From Candidatus Pandoraea novymonadis (GTDB lineage Bacteria; Pseudomonadota; Gammaproteobacteria; Burkholderiales; Burkholderiaceae): 64,000 bases of DNA. Below the pieces are notes generated by a model. That model did not search any database and had not been told where the DNA came from. It saw only the letters and a program-made list of their open reading frames with translations. The stretch lies in contig NZ_MUHY01000001.1 of assembly GCF_003004665.1 (NCBI RefSeq), positions 780,907-844,906 of the forward strand, given 5' to 3'. Of the stretch, positions 29,328-42,179 are shown in pieces. The stretch's first letter is position 1, and each line of letters begins with the position of its first letter. A program made the position numbers and the translations under genes.

Positions 29328-31424
29328 ATGTCTAACATTTCGGTAAATGCTCCCCAAAATCAGGCTATCCACTTTTTCGATGAACCATGCCTCGTGATTG
29401 CAGGTGCTGGTAGCGGGAAAACACGTGTCATTACAAAAAAAATTGCATGGCTCATTGAAACTAAAGGCTTTGAGCCAAAAAACATCGCCGCAGTCACCTT
29501 TACAAACAAAGCTGCTACTGAAATGCGCGAACGAGTCGGAAAGTTACTCCAAAACAAAGTACTCACAACTCCTGGCAAAGAAGGTCAAAAAGTCCCTGTC
29601 AATCAACTGACGGTTTGTACGTTCCACTCCCTTGGCGCACAAATTCTACGCAAAGAAGCTGGAAACATTGGCCTCAAACCAAATTTTTCAATAATGCCCT
29701 CGGACGATTGCTTTGCACTAATCCAAGAACAGCTTAGCACTACTGACAAAAACCTAATTCATAGTGTAAAAACGGCAATTTCACTCTGGAAAAATCGTCT
29801 CGTTTCCCCAGAAAATGCACTCGCTACTGCCAAAAATGACGATGAATATCAGTGCGCAATGGTGTATCGCAATTACAAAGCAACTTTGCAAGCCTATCAA
29901 GCCGTTGATTTCGACGATCTTATCCGCTTACCAGCAGAATTATTCGCTCGAGATGAACCTATTCGTGAACGCTGGCAAAACAGGTTGAGATATTTGCTAA
30001 TCGACGAATATCAAGATACCAACATCTCCCAATATACATTACTCAAACTGCTAGTAGGTCCTCGTGCTGCATTTACCGCAGTAGGCGATGACGATCAAGC
30101 TATCTACGGATGGCGAGGCGCCACTCTCGAGAATCTCCAGCAATTGCAAACTGATTTCCCAACGCTGAAGATCATCAAACTCGAACAAAATTACCGTTCA
30201 ACATCTCGTATCCTAACGGCCGCAAATAACATCATTTCAAAAAATCCGAAGCTTTTCGCAAAAAAATTGTGGAGTGAACATGGACTTGGCGATCCAATCA
30301 CAGTAACACCGATGAACGACGAAGAGCATGAAGCAGAATCTATCGTGTTTCGCTTGTCGGCACACAAGTTTGAGCGACATACGCAATTCCGCGATTATGC
30401 GATCTTGTACCGTAGCAATTATCAGGCGAGAATTTTCGAGCAAGTGCTACGCCGAGAGCGAATTCCATATATCCTCTCTGGCGGTCAATCTTTTTTTGAT
30501 AAAGCAGAAATCAAGGATATATGTGCCTATCTTCGTCTAATTGGTAACCCAGATGATGATCCCGCTTTCATCCGAGCTGTCACCACCCCTCGACGGGGCG
30601 TCGGCACTACAACACTCGAGATACTTGGTTGTTTTGCCGGGCAAGCGAAAGTATCACTATTCGAAGCCGTATATATGGGGGCGATTGAAGCACGCGTGCA
30701 AACACGTCAGCTAGAACAACTTCGCGCATTTTGCAATTTTATCCAGCACATCACTACACGTGCATCGAGAGATCCTGCTACGGAAGTCATCAAAGAACTC
30801 ATAGAAAACATTCACTACGAAACCTATCTATACGATACGTTTGAAGAACGGCAAGCAAAATCTCGCTGGACTAATGTGTTCGAATTCATAGAATGGCTAA
30901 AACGTAAAGGCACGCACCCAGAAAATGAGGATCGACACTCCCGCGGATTCCACAATGCGGATGGATTTGGTGATGAAAGCAAAAGTTTGATGGAGTTGAC
31001 TCAAACCATCGCGCTGATGTCAATGCTCGATGAGCGTGATGCAGACCCAGATGCCGTGCGACTCTCCACCTTGCATGCATCAAAAGGCCTTGAATATGCA
31101 CACGTTTTCTTAGTTGGCGCAGAAGAAGGCATTCTACCAAGCATTCGTGACAATGAAAATTTGACTGATGAAAAAATTCAGGAAGAGCGGCGTCTGATGT
31201 ATGTCGGAATTACCCGTGCACAACGCTCTCTTCAACTATCATGGTGTAAAAAACGCAACCGTAGTCGAAAAACGATAGTCTGCCAAATGTCACGTTTCGT
31301 ATCTGAAATGCAGCTTGACGAAGCCCTACCGCCTACTACTCCTCAAGAAAACACAATGAGCCCAAAGGAACGGCTCGCGAGCCTCAAAGCAATGCTCACC
31401 CGTGAGGGTAAAGCATCAACCTAA
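29328..31424 (+). CDS. rep: Rep/UvrD-type ATP-dependent DNA helicase
   Basis: SF1A 3'-5' helicase of 698 residues from the ATG at 29328 (MSNISVNAPQNQAI); the frame is open 19 codons further up. Motifs: Walker A LVIAGAGSGKTRVITKKIAW, motif Ia AVTFTNKAATEM, Walker B YLLIDEYQDTN, motif III AVGDDDQAIYGWRGA, motif IV QNYRSTSRIL, and VRLSTLHASKGLEYAHVFLVG near the C-terminus. Length and opening fit Rep better than UvrD. Rep clears proteins ahead of forks and works with PriA restart. Confidence 0.9.
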   Translation: MSNISVNAPQNQAIHFFDEPCLVIAGAGSGKTRVITKKIAWLIETKGFEPKNIAAVTFTNKAATEMRERVGKLLQNKVLTTPGKEGQKVPVNQLTVCTFHSLGAQILRKEAGNIGLKPNFSIMPSDDCFALIQEQLSTTDKNLIHSVKTAISLWKNRLVSPENALATAKNDDEYQCAMVYRNYKATLQAYQAVDFDDLIRLPAELFARDEPIRERWQNRLRYLLIDEYQDTNISQYTLLKLLVGPRAAFTAVGDDDQAIYGWRGATLENLQQLQTDFPTLKIIKLEQNYRSTSRILTAANNIISKNPKLFAKKLWSEHGLGDPITVTPMNDEEHEAESIVFRLSAHKFERHTQFRDYAILYRSNYQARIFEQVLRRERIPYILSGGQSFFDKAEIKDICAYLRLIGNPDDDPAFIRAVTTPRRGVGTTTLEILGCFAGQAKVSLFEAVYMGAIEARVQTRQLEQLRAFCNFIQHITTRASRDPATEVIKELIENIHYETYLYDTFEERQAKSRWTNVFEFIEWLKRKGTHPENEDRHSRGFHNADGFGDESKSLMELTQTIALMSMLDERDADPDAVRLSTLHASKGLEYAHVFLVGAEEGILPSIRDNENLTDEKIQEERRLMYVGITRAQRSLQLSWCKKRNRSRKTIVCQMSRFVSEMQLDEALPPTTPQENTMSPKERLASLKAMLTREGKAST

Positions 31425-31778
31425 TGACAGTGTCTATGTCCAAACTTCCATTAGAGAGTACTTGCTCCATCATATTCATTTTGATACATAAATCTATGTA
31501 CTTTTTGCGATAAATATTAAGATGCATGAGCAAGACTCACGTGTTGTATCCCAAATCTGAAATTTATGCATAAACTAAATCCACCTATCACGTTTAACTC
31601 TTAGCTCTCCATTTGTTGAAATTAACCCGCTGTCATAAAGAAAATCCAAAGGCGTTTGAAACTAAAATTCGTTCAAATAATGTTGAGTATTTCAACATAT
31701 AAGACAAGAAATATAGACGCCAGCACACAAAATAGCTATTCTTATAGCTATGAGACAGCACATGCTCGAGTTAAGTCC
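31425..31778. other. Spacer between rep and tRNA-Arg
   Basis: About 350 bp. A short palindrome (TGTTGA...TCAACA near 31681-31697) is present. No gene recognised. Confidence 0.5.
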
Positions 31779-31854
31779 GCGCCCGTAGCTCAGGGGATAG
31801 AGTATCGGCCTCCGAAGCCGAGGGCCACTGGTTCGATTCCAGTCGGGCGCACCA
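31779..31854 (+). tRNA. tRNA-Arg(CCG)
   Basis: Complete cloverleaf: acceptor GCGCCCG/CGGGCGC, D arm with GCTCAGGGGATAGAG, anticodon loop CTCCGAA giving anticodon CCG (reads CGG), T arm GGTTCGATTCC, and an encoded CCA. Confidence 0.95.
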
Positions 31855-32132
31855 TAATGTCATGGAATCTTTCATCGCTTGCCATCAAGGTAAAAAATGC
31901 GGCGCACAAGGTTGCTGTGATCACTTCCGTTAAGCACCCTGACACTGCGGCTACGCACTCGAGCCACCATAAATCAAGCAACTCACGCCTCTTGATTGAA
32001 TCGGTCCATTGTTTGCTTGCAATAAAGTCTACACAGTATCAGCAATCCACTTACAATTGAAAGATTCCATTCTGGCAGCTCGTGGCAATTGTAGTGCCGG
32101 AGAAAATATACATATCTAAATGTAGCGGGAAA

Positions 32133-33335
32133 TTAAACACTGTTGCGGGGGTTGTAACGGATAAAACACGTATGAAAGCATAACGAAAGTCCAGCACAAA
32201 CAGCAATCACCGCAGCCATAGGTACCGATGATCGTGCATGTAATGCACCCACAGTGGCACTTGCGCAAGCGGCAGCAAGAAATTGTAGCGCACCCAGAAG
32301 AGCGGCAGCAGCACCCGCCCGTTCACGCTGATGATGCAGTGCCTCAGCCATGGCGTTCGGTTGAGAAAATCCCAAGCTGGTCACATAAGCAAATAGCAAT
32401 GTCATTAGTCCAGCTAGCTGGCCAATCTCAAAAATTGCCACGATAAGCATAAGCATACCCAGGAGTGCAAGCAAATTATTTGTGGTACGCAAAACATCTG
32501 CTGGACGACGGGTAAGTAATAAATGAGCATTGACCTGTGAACCAAATATGATTCCACATGCATTTAGCCCAAATAACCAACCATAGCTAGTAGGTGGTAC
32601 ACCATACAGCTCAATAAAAACAAATGGAGAACCAGTGATGTATGCAAACATCCCAGCTTGAGCGAACCCGCCTGTTAGGGCATTACCCATAAATTCACGA
32701 TCACGCAGGAGAAACCGATAATTATCCCATGCCATAAAAAGCCAATGCCTTGGTCCGGCCTCAGCATGACGTGTCTCCGGCAAACCACGCCAAGATAAAT
32801 AAAAACAAAGCGCACCAAAAACCGTTAATCCCCAAAAAATCCACCGCCAATTCGCAATGAGTAACAACTGTCCACCTACCAACGGCGCCAAAATCGGTGC
32901 AGCACCCATAATAAGGGTCATCCGTGAAAACACACGAGCAACCGTCTTCGTGTCAAATAAATCACGTGCCATCGCTCTTGCGATTACGAAACAGGCACAT
33001 CCTCCAAGGGCTTGCAGCAAACGACAGATGATTAAAATCACAATATTTGGTGCAAGAGCACACCCTGCAGACGCCAACGTATAAATAGCAAATCCCACAT
33101 AAAGTGGACGTTTACGACCAAAACGGTCAGCAATGGGACCATGAATTAGTTGCCCAACACCAAGTCCAATGAAGAACGTCGCGAGTGTATGCTGTACTGC
33201 AGAGTCCGTCGTATTCAACTCCTCTGCGATTGCGGGCAACGCAGGCAAATACATGTCAATCGACAATGAACCTATAGCAGACAAGATGCCGAGAATAAAA
33301 ACTGTGCGAAAATAATGAGCATGCATTCGGAACAT
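32133..33335 (-). CDS. Bcr/CflA family drug-resistance MFS exporter
   Basis: A 400-residue inner-membrane transporter with about twelve hydrophobic helices. The MFS motif GPIADRFGRKRPLYVG lies between helices 2 and 3, and SLSIDMYLPALPAIAEEL in helix 1 is typical of Bcr/CflA proteins (bicyclomycin, chloramphenicol or amino-acid export). It stands alone on the minus strand. Substrate unknown. The ATG at 33335 opens MFRMHAHYF; the second Met is an alternative start. Confidence 0.9.
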   Translation of the reverse strand: MFRMHAHYFRTVFILGILSAIGSLSIDMYLPALPAIAEELNTTDSAVQHTLATFFIGLGVGQLIHGPIADRFGRKRPLYVGFAIYTLASAGCALAPNIVILIICRLLQALGGCACFVIARAMARDLFDTKTVARVFSRMTLIMGAAPILAPLVGGQLLLIANWRWIFWGLTVFGALCFYLSWRGLPETRHAEAGPRHWLFMAWDNYRFLLRDREFMGNALTGGFAQAGMFAYITGSPFVFIELYGVPPTSYGWLFGLNACGIIFGSQVNAHLLLTRRPADVLRTTNNLLALLGMLMLIVAIFEIGQLAGLMTLLFAYVTSLGFSQPNAMAEALHHQRERAGAAAALLGALQFLAAACASATVGALHARSSVPMAAVIAVCAGLSLCFHTCFIRYNPRNSV

Positions 33336-33959
33336 AAAAAACTAGAAGTCATTAGACTTGGGAGTCTGACGGGGTAAAAAATATTCTAGTGGTTGCTCAA
33401 GACTATTAGGAGTCACTAGAGTACCTGGACATAAATCCAAAAATCAGATACCACCAAACTCTCTTAGACTAGAATTTTCATTAGTATCCAAACCCAGTGA
33501 CGCGAACATCATCTAGACTGATGAGTGAAATAACCACTGTATGATAGATCACTTAATAAATAAACTACATTTTTAATAACTTGTTTTCATTGAATCAAGA
33601 AAACAAGCATACCTTGTTCCTAAATCAAAAAATTCAGCAGGGTTTCAGGGTAGTAGTTAAATTACAATTTAAGGTCCACAACGTAACGATAAATAAAAAC
33701 CTCTCAAGCACACTAGGCGATTGTATATAACATTACGTTAATAAATCCTTCCAAGTAATCAATCGACTAGGGATTCCTGAAGCTTTATCGATCATCCTGT
33801 CTCATATGATCTAAGTGATATAGCCTCGGTTATATTGTTTTATGCATGCCGTATTAGCATCTACGGCGAGAAAAAACATGGCACACTTCCCACACGAAAC
33901 GTGAGGAACTTCCACACATGGGCCATCCAAAGTAACTACTAATACGTGATAATGAGAAT
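33336..33959. other. Spacer between the atp operon and the MFS gene
   Basis: About 620 bp. It holds a likely atp operon terminator at its right side and, near 33345-33425, two small inverted repeats (AGACT/AGTCT and TCTAGTG/CACTAGA) upstream of the exporter gene. No gene recognised. Confidence 0.55.
33871..33908 (-). terminator. Possible terminator of the atp operon
   Basis: On the minus strand, about 50 bases after the atpC stop, CACG/CGTG plus TTCC/GGAA form an imperfect hairpin (33887-33908) with a three-base loop, followed ten bases later by TTTTTT (33871-33876). The gap before the T run makes this a moderate call. Confidence 0.45.
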
Positions 33960-34379
33960 TTATCGACTAACCTTCCGGAACTTAGCGATCGCTGCAAGCT
34001 GTGCAATCGATTCTGCCAACTCAGCTTGAGCAGCAGCATATTCTATCTTTGAACCTCTGTTCGACAAAGTTTCTTCAGCACGACGCTTAGCTTCCGTAGC
34101 TTTTGCCTCGTCCAAATCCTTACCACGAATTGCAGTATCAGCCAACACAGTTACCATGTTAGGCTGCACTTCGAGAATACCCCCAGCGACAAAAACAAAT
34201 TCTTCGTTACCGCTTTCATCCTTGATGCGCACTGCACCTGCCTTAATATGTGTAATTAGGGGGGCATGTCCAGGCAAAATACCAAGTTCACCGGCTTCCC
34301 CGGGCAATGCAACAAACCGTGCCTTCCCAGAGAAGATCTGTTCTTCCGCACTGACTACATCTACCTGAATGGTTCCCAT
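33960..34379 (-). CDS. atpC: ATP synthase F1 epsilon subunit
   Basis: A 139-residue subunit of the central stalk; couples rotation and can inhibit ATP hydrolysis. The N-terminal beta-sandwich has [21 protein letters not shown]; the C-terminal helical pair (about 90-139) is rich in Ala, Glu and Lys. Last gene of the operon, 143 bp after atpD. Confidence 0.95.
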   Translation of the reverse strand: MGTIQVDVVSAEEQIFSGKARFVALPGEAGELGILPGHAPLITHIKAGAVRIKDESGNEEFVFVAGGILEVQPNMVTVLADTAIRGKDLDEAKATEAKRRAEETLSNRGSKIEYAAAQAELAESIAQLAAIAKFRKVSR

Positions 34380-34522
34380 AATCGCTCCCGTTAGAGTGGG
34401 GTATGAATGTAGCCAAAATAGAGTCCTTACACAGATGCGCTTAACGTTTTCTTGGCCCAGCGGGCAGTCACTTGAACATCACACACGGGATAACAACGCG
34501 TGCAATGCCAAGCAATCAACCA

Positions 34523-35932
<1,410 letters not shown>

Positions 35933-35978
35933 TCAAATCATTTCGCCATACGCGGCCCATCAAATCAGCCAACACTAT

Positions 35979-36884
35979 CTAAACAGCAGTGGCACCGCCC
36001 ACGATCTCAGCCAATTCCTTGGTAATCGCTGCTTGACGACTCTTGTTATAAACCATCTTCAATTCCGAGATCACTGTTTTTGCATTATCCGATGCAGCCT
36101 TCATCGCTACCATACGGGCCGATTGCTCTGATGCCATATTCTCGGCAACGGCCTGATACACCATCGCTTCGACATAACGCACCAAAAGCGCATCAACTAC
36201 CATCTGTGCATCAGGTTCATAGATGTAATCCCACTCATGATGTGAAGATATACTCCGAGTCAGTGAGTGTTCGAGCAATGCATCATCAGAATTTTCCAAT
36301 TTTCCTGACAAAGGCAATAACTGTTCCAAGACCGGCTCTTGCTTCATCGTGTTAATAAAACGAGTATAGGCTAGATATACGGCACAAAACTTCCCTTCCG
36401 CATATGCGTCGAGCTGCACCTTTACTGCACCAATCAATTTATCTAAATGTGGGGTATCACCTAATTGAATGACATGCGAAACAATCTTTGCATCAATTCG
36501 ATTCATGAACCCAAATCCCTTACCTCCAATAGTGGTGGCCTGGATCTCAAGACATTCGGATTCCATTTCCTTCATCTTACGCAGCAAAACACGAAGTACA
36601 TTCGTATTCAAGCCGCCACAAAGCCCTTTGTCAGTCGTTACCACAATGACACCAGCTGCCTTCGCTTCCGGATGCCGCACCATAAACGGGTGGTGGTATT
36701 CCGGATTCGCCCGACTCATGTGAGCCACAATCTGACGCACTTTTTCCGCATAAGGCCTAGCACGACACATGCGCTCTTGCGCCTTACGCATTTTCGACGC
36801 GGCCACCATTTCCATGGCTTTAGTGATCTTGCATGTATTCTGAACACTCTTGATCTTGCCACGAATTTGTTTCATTCCCGTCAT
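35979..36884 (-). CDS. atpG: ATP synthase F1 gamma subunit
   Basis: Rotor shaft subunit of 301 residues from the ATG at 36884 ([17 protein letters not shown]), the usual betaproteobacterial start; the open frame runs nine codons further up. The N-terminal [15 protein letters not shown] and C-terminal [19 protein letters not shown], which form the coiled-coil shaft, are intact. Slightly longer than the ~290 residues typical for relatives. Confidence 0.96.
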   Translation of the reverse strand: MTGMKQIRGKIKSVQNTCKITKAMEMVAASKMRKAQERMCRARPYAEKVRQIVAHMSRANPEYHHPFMVRHPEAKAAGVIVVTTDKGLCGGLNTNVLRVLLRKMKEMESECLEIQATTIGGKGFGFMNRIDAKIVSHVIQLGDTPHLDKLIGAVKVQLDAYAEGKFCAVYLAYTRFINTMKQEPVLEQLLPLSGKLENSDDALLEHSLTRSISSHHEWDYIYEPDAQMVVDALLVRYVEAMVYQAVAENMASEQSARMVAMKAASDNAKTVISELKMVYNKSRQAAITKELAEIVGGATAV

Positions 36885-36980
36885 TGCTTGCCCCTTTTCT
36901 GAGTCCGGCATATCTTAACTTTCAAGATGACGGACATCTGTAGTCTTTTGACTGTTGAATAGTGTTAGATTCAATCAGTC

Positions 36981-38522
36981 TTAGTAAGCAATAGCATTCT
37001 TGAAGTCCTTTATCGCAGCATGTAGCAATGCTTCGTCATCGGCCGAGAGACTTTTATTCTCCTCAATACGATTGATCAACGCAGCATAACCAGTCTTCAG
37101 AATTTCACGCAAACTCTTTTCAAAGCCTAAGACTGCCGATACTTCCAGATCATCTAGGTAACCGTTATTGACAGCGAAGAGAGAAACAGCCAATTCCCAG
37201 ACTTGCAACGGTTGATATTGCGGCTGCTTCAGCAATTCAGTCACCCGGCGACCACGCTCCAGTTGCTTTCGGGTAACCTCATCGAGATCGGACGAGAACT
37301 GCGCGAAGGCAGCTAACTCACCGTACTGAGCCAAATCGGTACGAATACCTCCCGACAATTTCTTAATGACCTTCGTCTGTGCAGCACCTCCAACGCGCGA
37401 GACCGAAATACCAGCATTAATTGCTGGACGGACGCCTGCATTAAACAAGTCAGTTTCCAAGAAAATTTGGCCGTCGGTGATCGAAATCACATTAGTCGGA
37501 ACGAATGCGGTGACATCACCGGCCTGCGTTTCAATTACAGGCATGGCAGTCAACGATCCACTCTTACCTTTAACTTCTCCGTTAGTAAATTTTTCAACAT
37601 ATTCTTCCGAGACCCGAGCAGCACGCTCGAGAAGACGTGAATGCAGATAGAATACATCTCCCGGATAAGCCTCACGACCTGGCGGACGATGTAGCAAAAG
37701 TGAAATTTGACGGTAAGCCCAAGCCTGCTTGGTCAAATCATCATAAATGATCAGCGCATCTTCACCACGATCACGGAAATATTCTCCCATCGAACACCCA
37801 GAATACGGCGCGATGAACTGCATAGCAGCCGATTCCGATGCCGTTGCAGTCACGATGATGGTATACTCCATGGCACCATGTTCCTCGAGCTTGCGTACGA
37901 CATTCATAATCGAAGAAGCCTTCTGACCGATCGCGACATAGACACATGTCATTCCCTTACCTTTCTGGGAAATGATCGTATCGATCGCCACAGCAGTTTT
38001 ACCCGTCTGACGATCTCCGATGATCAATTCACGCTGACCACGACCGATTGGCACCATGGCATCGATCGACTTCAAACCTGTTTGTACTGGCTCCGACACC
38101 GATTTACGCCAAATCACACCTGGTGCAATCTTCTCAATGGAATCTTTCATTTTAGCATTGATCGGACCTTTACCATCAATCGGTTGACCAAGGGCATCAA
38201 CAACACGGCCCTTCAGCTCTGGACCCACTGGTACTTCAAGAATACGGCCCGTGCACTTAACAGTATTGCCTTCCAAAATGTGTTCGTAATCACCCAAAAT
38301 CACGGCACCGACAGAGTCGCGCCCCAAGTTCAGAGCTAGACCAAAGGTGTCACCCGGAAATTCGAGCATTTCACCTTGCATCACATCCGATAAGCCGTGG
38401 ATGCGGCAGATACCATCGGTCACGGAAATAACGGTACCCTGGTTACGAACCTCGGCACCGCTTTCTAGACCTTGAATCCGACTCTTGATCAGTTCGCTGA
38501 TTTCAGAGGGATTGAGTTGCAT
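36981..38522 (-). CDS. atpA: ATP synthase F1 alpha subunit
   Basis: Non-catalytic nucleotide-binding subunit, 513 residues. Walker [17 protein letters not shown] and the region [20 protein letters not shown] are intact, as is the arginine-finger stretch [15 protein letters not shown]. Normal length; lies between atpH and atpG. Confidence 0.97.
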   Translation of the reverse strand: MQLNPSEISELIKSRIQGLESGAEVRNQGTVISVTDGICRIHGLSDVMQGEMLEFPGDTFGLALNLGRDSVGAVILGDYEHILEGNTVKCTGRILEVPVGPELKGRVVDALGQPIDGKGPINAKMKDSIEKIAPGVIWRKSVSEPVQTGLKSIDAMVPIGRGQRELIIGDRQTGKTAVAIDTIISQKGKGMTCVYVAIGQKASSIMNVVRKLEEHGAMEYTIIVTATASESAAMQFIAPYSGCSMGEYFRDRGEDALIIYDDLTKQAWAYRQISLLLHRPPGREAYPGDVFYLHSRLLERAARVSEEYVEKFTNGEVKGKSGSLTAMPVIETQAGDVTAFVPTNVISITDGQIFLETDLFNAGVRPAINAGISVSRVGGAAQTKVIKKLSGGIRTDLAQYGELAAFAQFSSDLDEVTRKQLERGRRVTELLKQPQYQPLQVWELAVSLFAVNNGYLDDLEVSAVLGFEKSLREILKTGYAALINRIEENKSLSADDEALLHAAIKDFKNAIAY

Positions 38523-38578
38523 ATGTGCTCCTGATATTCAATTCTATATGGAGTCAGGCGGATAGACTATTGATAAGC

Positions 38579-39112
38579 CTACCCCATTAGTGACGCCTGC
38601 ATGGCAACAAGGCGAGCGCGAACAGAAGTGTCTAACACTTGGTCACCAACGACCACACGCACCCCACCCAATAACAATGGATTAACCCTCACATTGGCGT
38701 TAAGCTTACAGTCGAACTTGCGCTCGAGTACCACGACCAAATCCGACAATTGCGTATCATCAATAGGGAAAGCACTTTCAATTTGAACGTCCGCCGAACC
38801 GGCGCTAGTGTTTTTGAGAACGTCGAACTGCTTAGAAATTTCCGACATCAATAATAGGCGACCTCTCTCCGCGAGCACCGATAAGAAATTACACAACGTA
38901 GTGTTGTTCGGCGCTTTAACAGCGTTTGAAAGAAAATCAACGACTTGCGCTGGCGATACTTTTGGAGTGTCGATTAAAGCAGCAACGTCAGGTAAACGTA
39001 TCACATCAGCTAAACCCTGCACAAGCTCGGACCAGTAATTTATATCACCAGACTGCGCGACGTCGAACAATGCTTCAGCGTATGGGCGAGCAATGGTTGA
39101 AAGTTCAGCCAT
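38579..39112 (-). CDS. atpH: ATP synthase F1 delta subunit
   Basis: A 177-residue peripheral-stalk subunit that joins F1 to the b dimer. N-terminal helical domain begins AELSTIARPYAEALFDVAQ; the C-terminal part has NPLLLGGVRVVVGDQVLDTS. It begins two bases after the atpF stop, suggesting coupled translation. Confidence 0.95.
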   Translation of the reverse strand: MAELSTIARPYAEALFDVAQSGDINYWSELVQGLADVIRLPDVAALIDTPKVSPAQVVDFLSNAVKAPNNTTLCNFLSVLAERGRLLLMSEISKQFDVLKNTSAGSADVQIESAFPIDDTQLSDLVVVLERKFDCKLNANVRVNPLLLGGVRVVVGDQVLDTSVRARLVAMQASLMG

Positions 39113-39114
39113 AA

Positions 39115-39585
39115 TTAGAGTTCAGCCTCGAGTTGAGCCAGCAGTTTAGCATGCGCGTTCGCGTCAATCTCACGCCTTAGAATCTGCTCAGCACCCTTCA
39201 CCACCAAACCAGCCACTTCACCACGCAGTACTTCACGCGCATACCTCGTCTGCTGATCGGCTTCTGCTTTAGCATTCGCAATGATACGAGCAGCTTCACC
39301 TTCAGCAGCTTGCTTTATCTCTGTTGCAACGACTTGCGCACGCTTTTCAGCATCTGCAATGCGCTTAGCTCCTTCCTCCCGCGCTTCCGATAGGGCTTGA
39401 TTAGAGCGCTTATTTGCAGCTTCCAGCTGAGCCTTACCCTTATCAGCAGCAGCTAACCCATCAGCAATTTTTTTAGCGCGTTCGTCGATAGCACTAATCA
39501 GCGGTGGCCACACAAATCTCATGGTGAACCAAGCTAAGATCAGAAACACAACGACTTGCGCAAACAATGTTGCGTTAATATTCAC
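39115..39585 (-). CDS. atpF: ATP synthase Fo subunit b
   Basis: A 156-residue stator subunit: one N-terminal membrane helix (about 5-25) then a long charged Ala/Glu/Lys-rich coiled coil to the end. An SD-like GGAAA precedes the ATG at 39585. Confidence 0.95.
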   Translation of the reverse strand: MNINATLFAQVVVFLILAWFTMRFVWPPLISAIDERAKKIADGLAAADKGKAQLEAANKRSNQALSEAREEGAKRIADAEKRAQVVATEIKQAAEGEAARIIANAKAEADQQTRYAREVLRGEVAGLVVKGAEQILRREIDANAHAKLLAQLEAEL

Positions 39586-39696
39586 GTGTTTCCTTTCGGT
39601 GTTAAGAAATTAATTAGCAAAATAGCACAGCCTTATTGTTTGAGGATGCGGTTCATGTATATATATCCATGGGGCCAACACGACACCCTAAAAAAA

Positions 39697-39996
<300 letters not shown>

Positions 39997-40049
39997 TTAA
40001 ATTTAAAAACCAAATAACTAGTAAATATTTTAAACTTGGTCCGTCAAAA

Positions 40050-40901
<852 letters not shown>

Positions 40902-40969
40902 TCAAACACCCAATAATGAAAAATATTCGCACATAAGAACAGTACCTCAAATCGGAAAATGGACTTCCG

Positions 40970-41533
40970 TTAGTGGAATACCATCGCAAACCAATAAGCT
41001 TTCAATGTTACGATGAAGGACGATAACATTGCCGCCCAGTAGACATCCCGGTAAATGACCGCAACGGAACCCAACAGCACAATTGTTGCTATTACCTTGA
41101 TTCCCTCTCCCATGACCAATGAAGTGACAATGAAGCGAATACCTGACATCCTGAGACAAAGCGCAAATATCCCGCTCGGCAACCAACACAACATTCCGCC
41201 CAGCCATGCTGACAATGCCGCCACTTGTGGCCGTGCTGAAAAAATAGCCCAAATCGCCGTCATAATTAATGACAATATGATTTGACCAACCACCACTCTA
41301 AATGGAGTTACACGGGACAAACGACAGATTTCGAGACCAAATAAATGCTGGGCCTGAGCGCGGGTGAGAGGAACAAGGACTTCTTGTCCTTGACATCCCC
41401 AACAATCCTCTAATTCTTGATATACCCGTGTTTGATTTTTCGATCCCACGTTCAACCATTTTTGAGCAACCACTTCCGACAACTGACTCTGAGAAATGCA
41501 TTGGACAATAAACACAGCCTCATCAGCATACAA
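40970..41533 (-). CDS. atpI: ATP synthase accessory subunit AtpI
   Basis: Small membrane protein thought to assist c-ring assembly or Mg2+ supply. Four hydrophobic helices follow the motif VLVPLTRAQAQHLFG, and the helix VMGEGIKVIATIVLLGSVAVIY is typical. The start is unresolved: the frame has no ATG, so translation must use TTG (41533, 187 residues), another TTG, or the GTG at 41449 (159 residues). None has a clear ribosome site. The conserved part begins only after about residue 50, so the shorter form is plausible. First gene of the atp operon. Confidence 0.8.
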   Translation of the reverse strand: MYADEAVFIVQCISQSQLSEVVAQKWLNVGSKNQTRVYQELEDCWGCQGQEVLVPLTRAQAQHLFGLEICRLSRVTPFRVVVGQIILSLIMTAIWAIFSARPQVAALSAWLGGMLCWLPSGIFALCLRMSGIRFIVTSLVMGEGIKVIATIVLLGSVAVIYRDVYWAAMLSSFIVTLKAYWFAMVFH

Positions 41534-42179
41534 ATCCCTCGAGATTCTACGAGATGTTGCGAATGAGAGTCAACCTGTACGAGTGACAATTTCAGATAAA
41601 ACGATGGAAGCCATTTAATTTGATGCAAACTCTCCTCGCTACATCTGCAATTTCCTCACATCTCACCGCAAAAAATTTCAAAAAACATCATCCAACCCTA
41701 GGGAAGATAGGGATAGGGCGTTTAATGTAACATCACTGCAGAAAAAATAATTTTACGGAGAGTGCATGATGGTTTGAAGGGGCCTAAAGCGAAAGCCAAC
41801 TGAGAAATGAGGTAGTAAGAAGTTTTTTATTGGAGAGAGTAGATTTATTCATCGAGCGGATTTGTATACTAGCTTACTGCTGCACATTACTTAATACACA
41901 AAGAATCAACAGACACTCACCAGTCCAGGCTATCCCAACATTGAGGCTTGATCAGCCAAACTACACTCAGAATACGACGTCCTTGAACTCCATTGAAGTC
42001 TTATGTCAATGCGAAATAACCACTCAAAATCGCTCAACATTTACAATTTATCCAATAACATTACCCTATATCCAAACCTCACATCGCTATATGACAAAAA
42101 AATACAACAAAACACAACCTGCCCCATCCGTTGAATCGCCTTTCACTAGAAGTGATTCACTAGAAGTGATTTAGTCCTA
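41534..42179. other. Spacer between atpI and rodA
   Basis: About 650 bp, probably a rearrangement junction. It must contain the atp promoter. A 114-codon plus-strand frame (41830-42174) begins with TTG, has no ribosome site and resembles nothing, so I do not call it. A tandem repeat lies at its right end. Confidence 0.55.
42142..42169. repeat. Two exact tandem copies of a 14-bp self-complementary unit
   Basis: TTCACTAGAAGTGA occurs twice head to tail (42142-42155 and 42156-42169). Each copy contains TCACT and AGTGA arms around a three-base centre, so the pair can form two hairpins or one longer one. It ends ten bases beyond the rodA stop codon. No T run follows on the minus strand. Confidence 0.8.

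Noticed and set aside
41830..42174. A 114-codon plus-strand frame in the atpI-rodA spacer.
   Set aside because: It starts at TTG without a ribosome site, has unusual composition rich in Thr, Ser and Asn, and runs into the tandem repeat; most likely chance.
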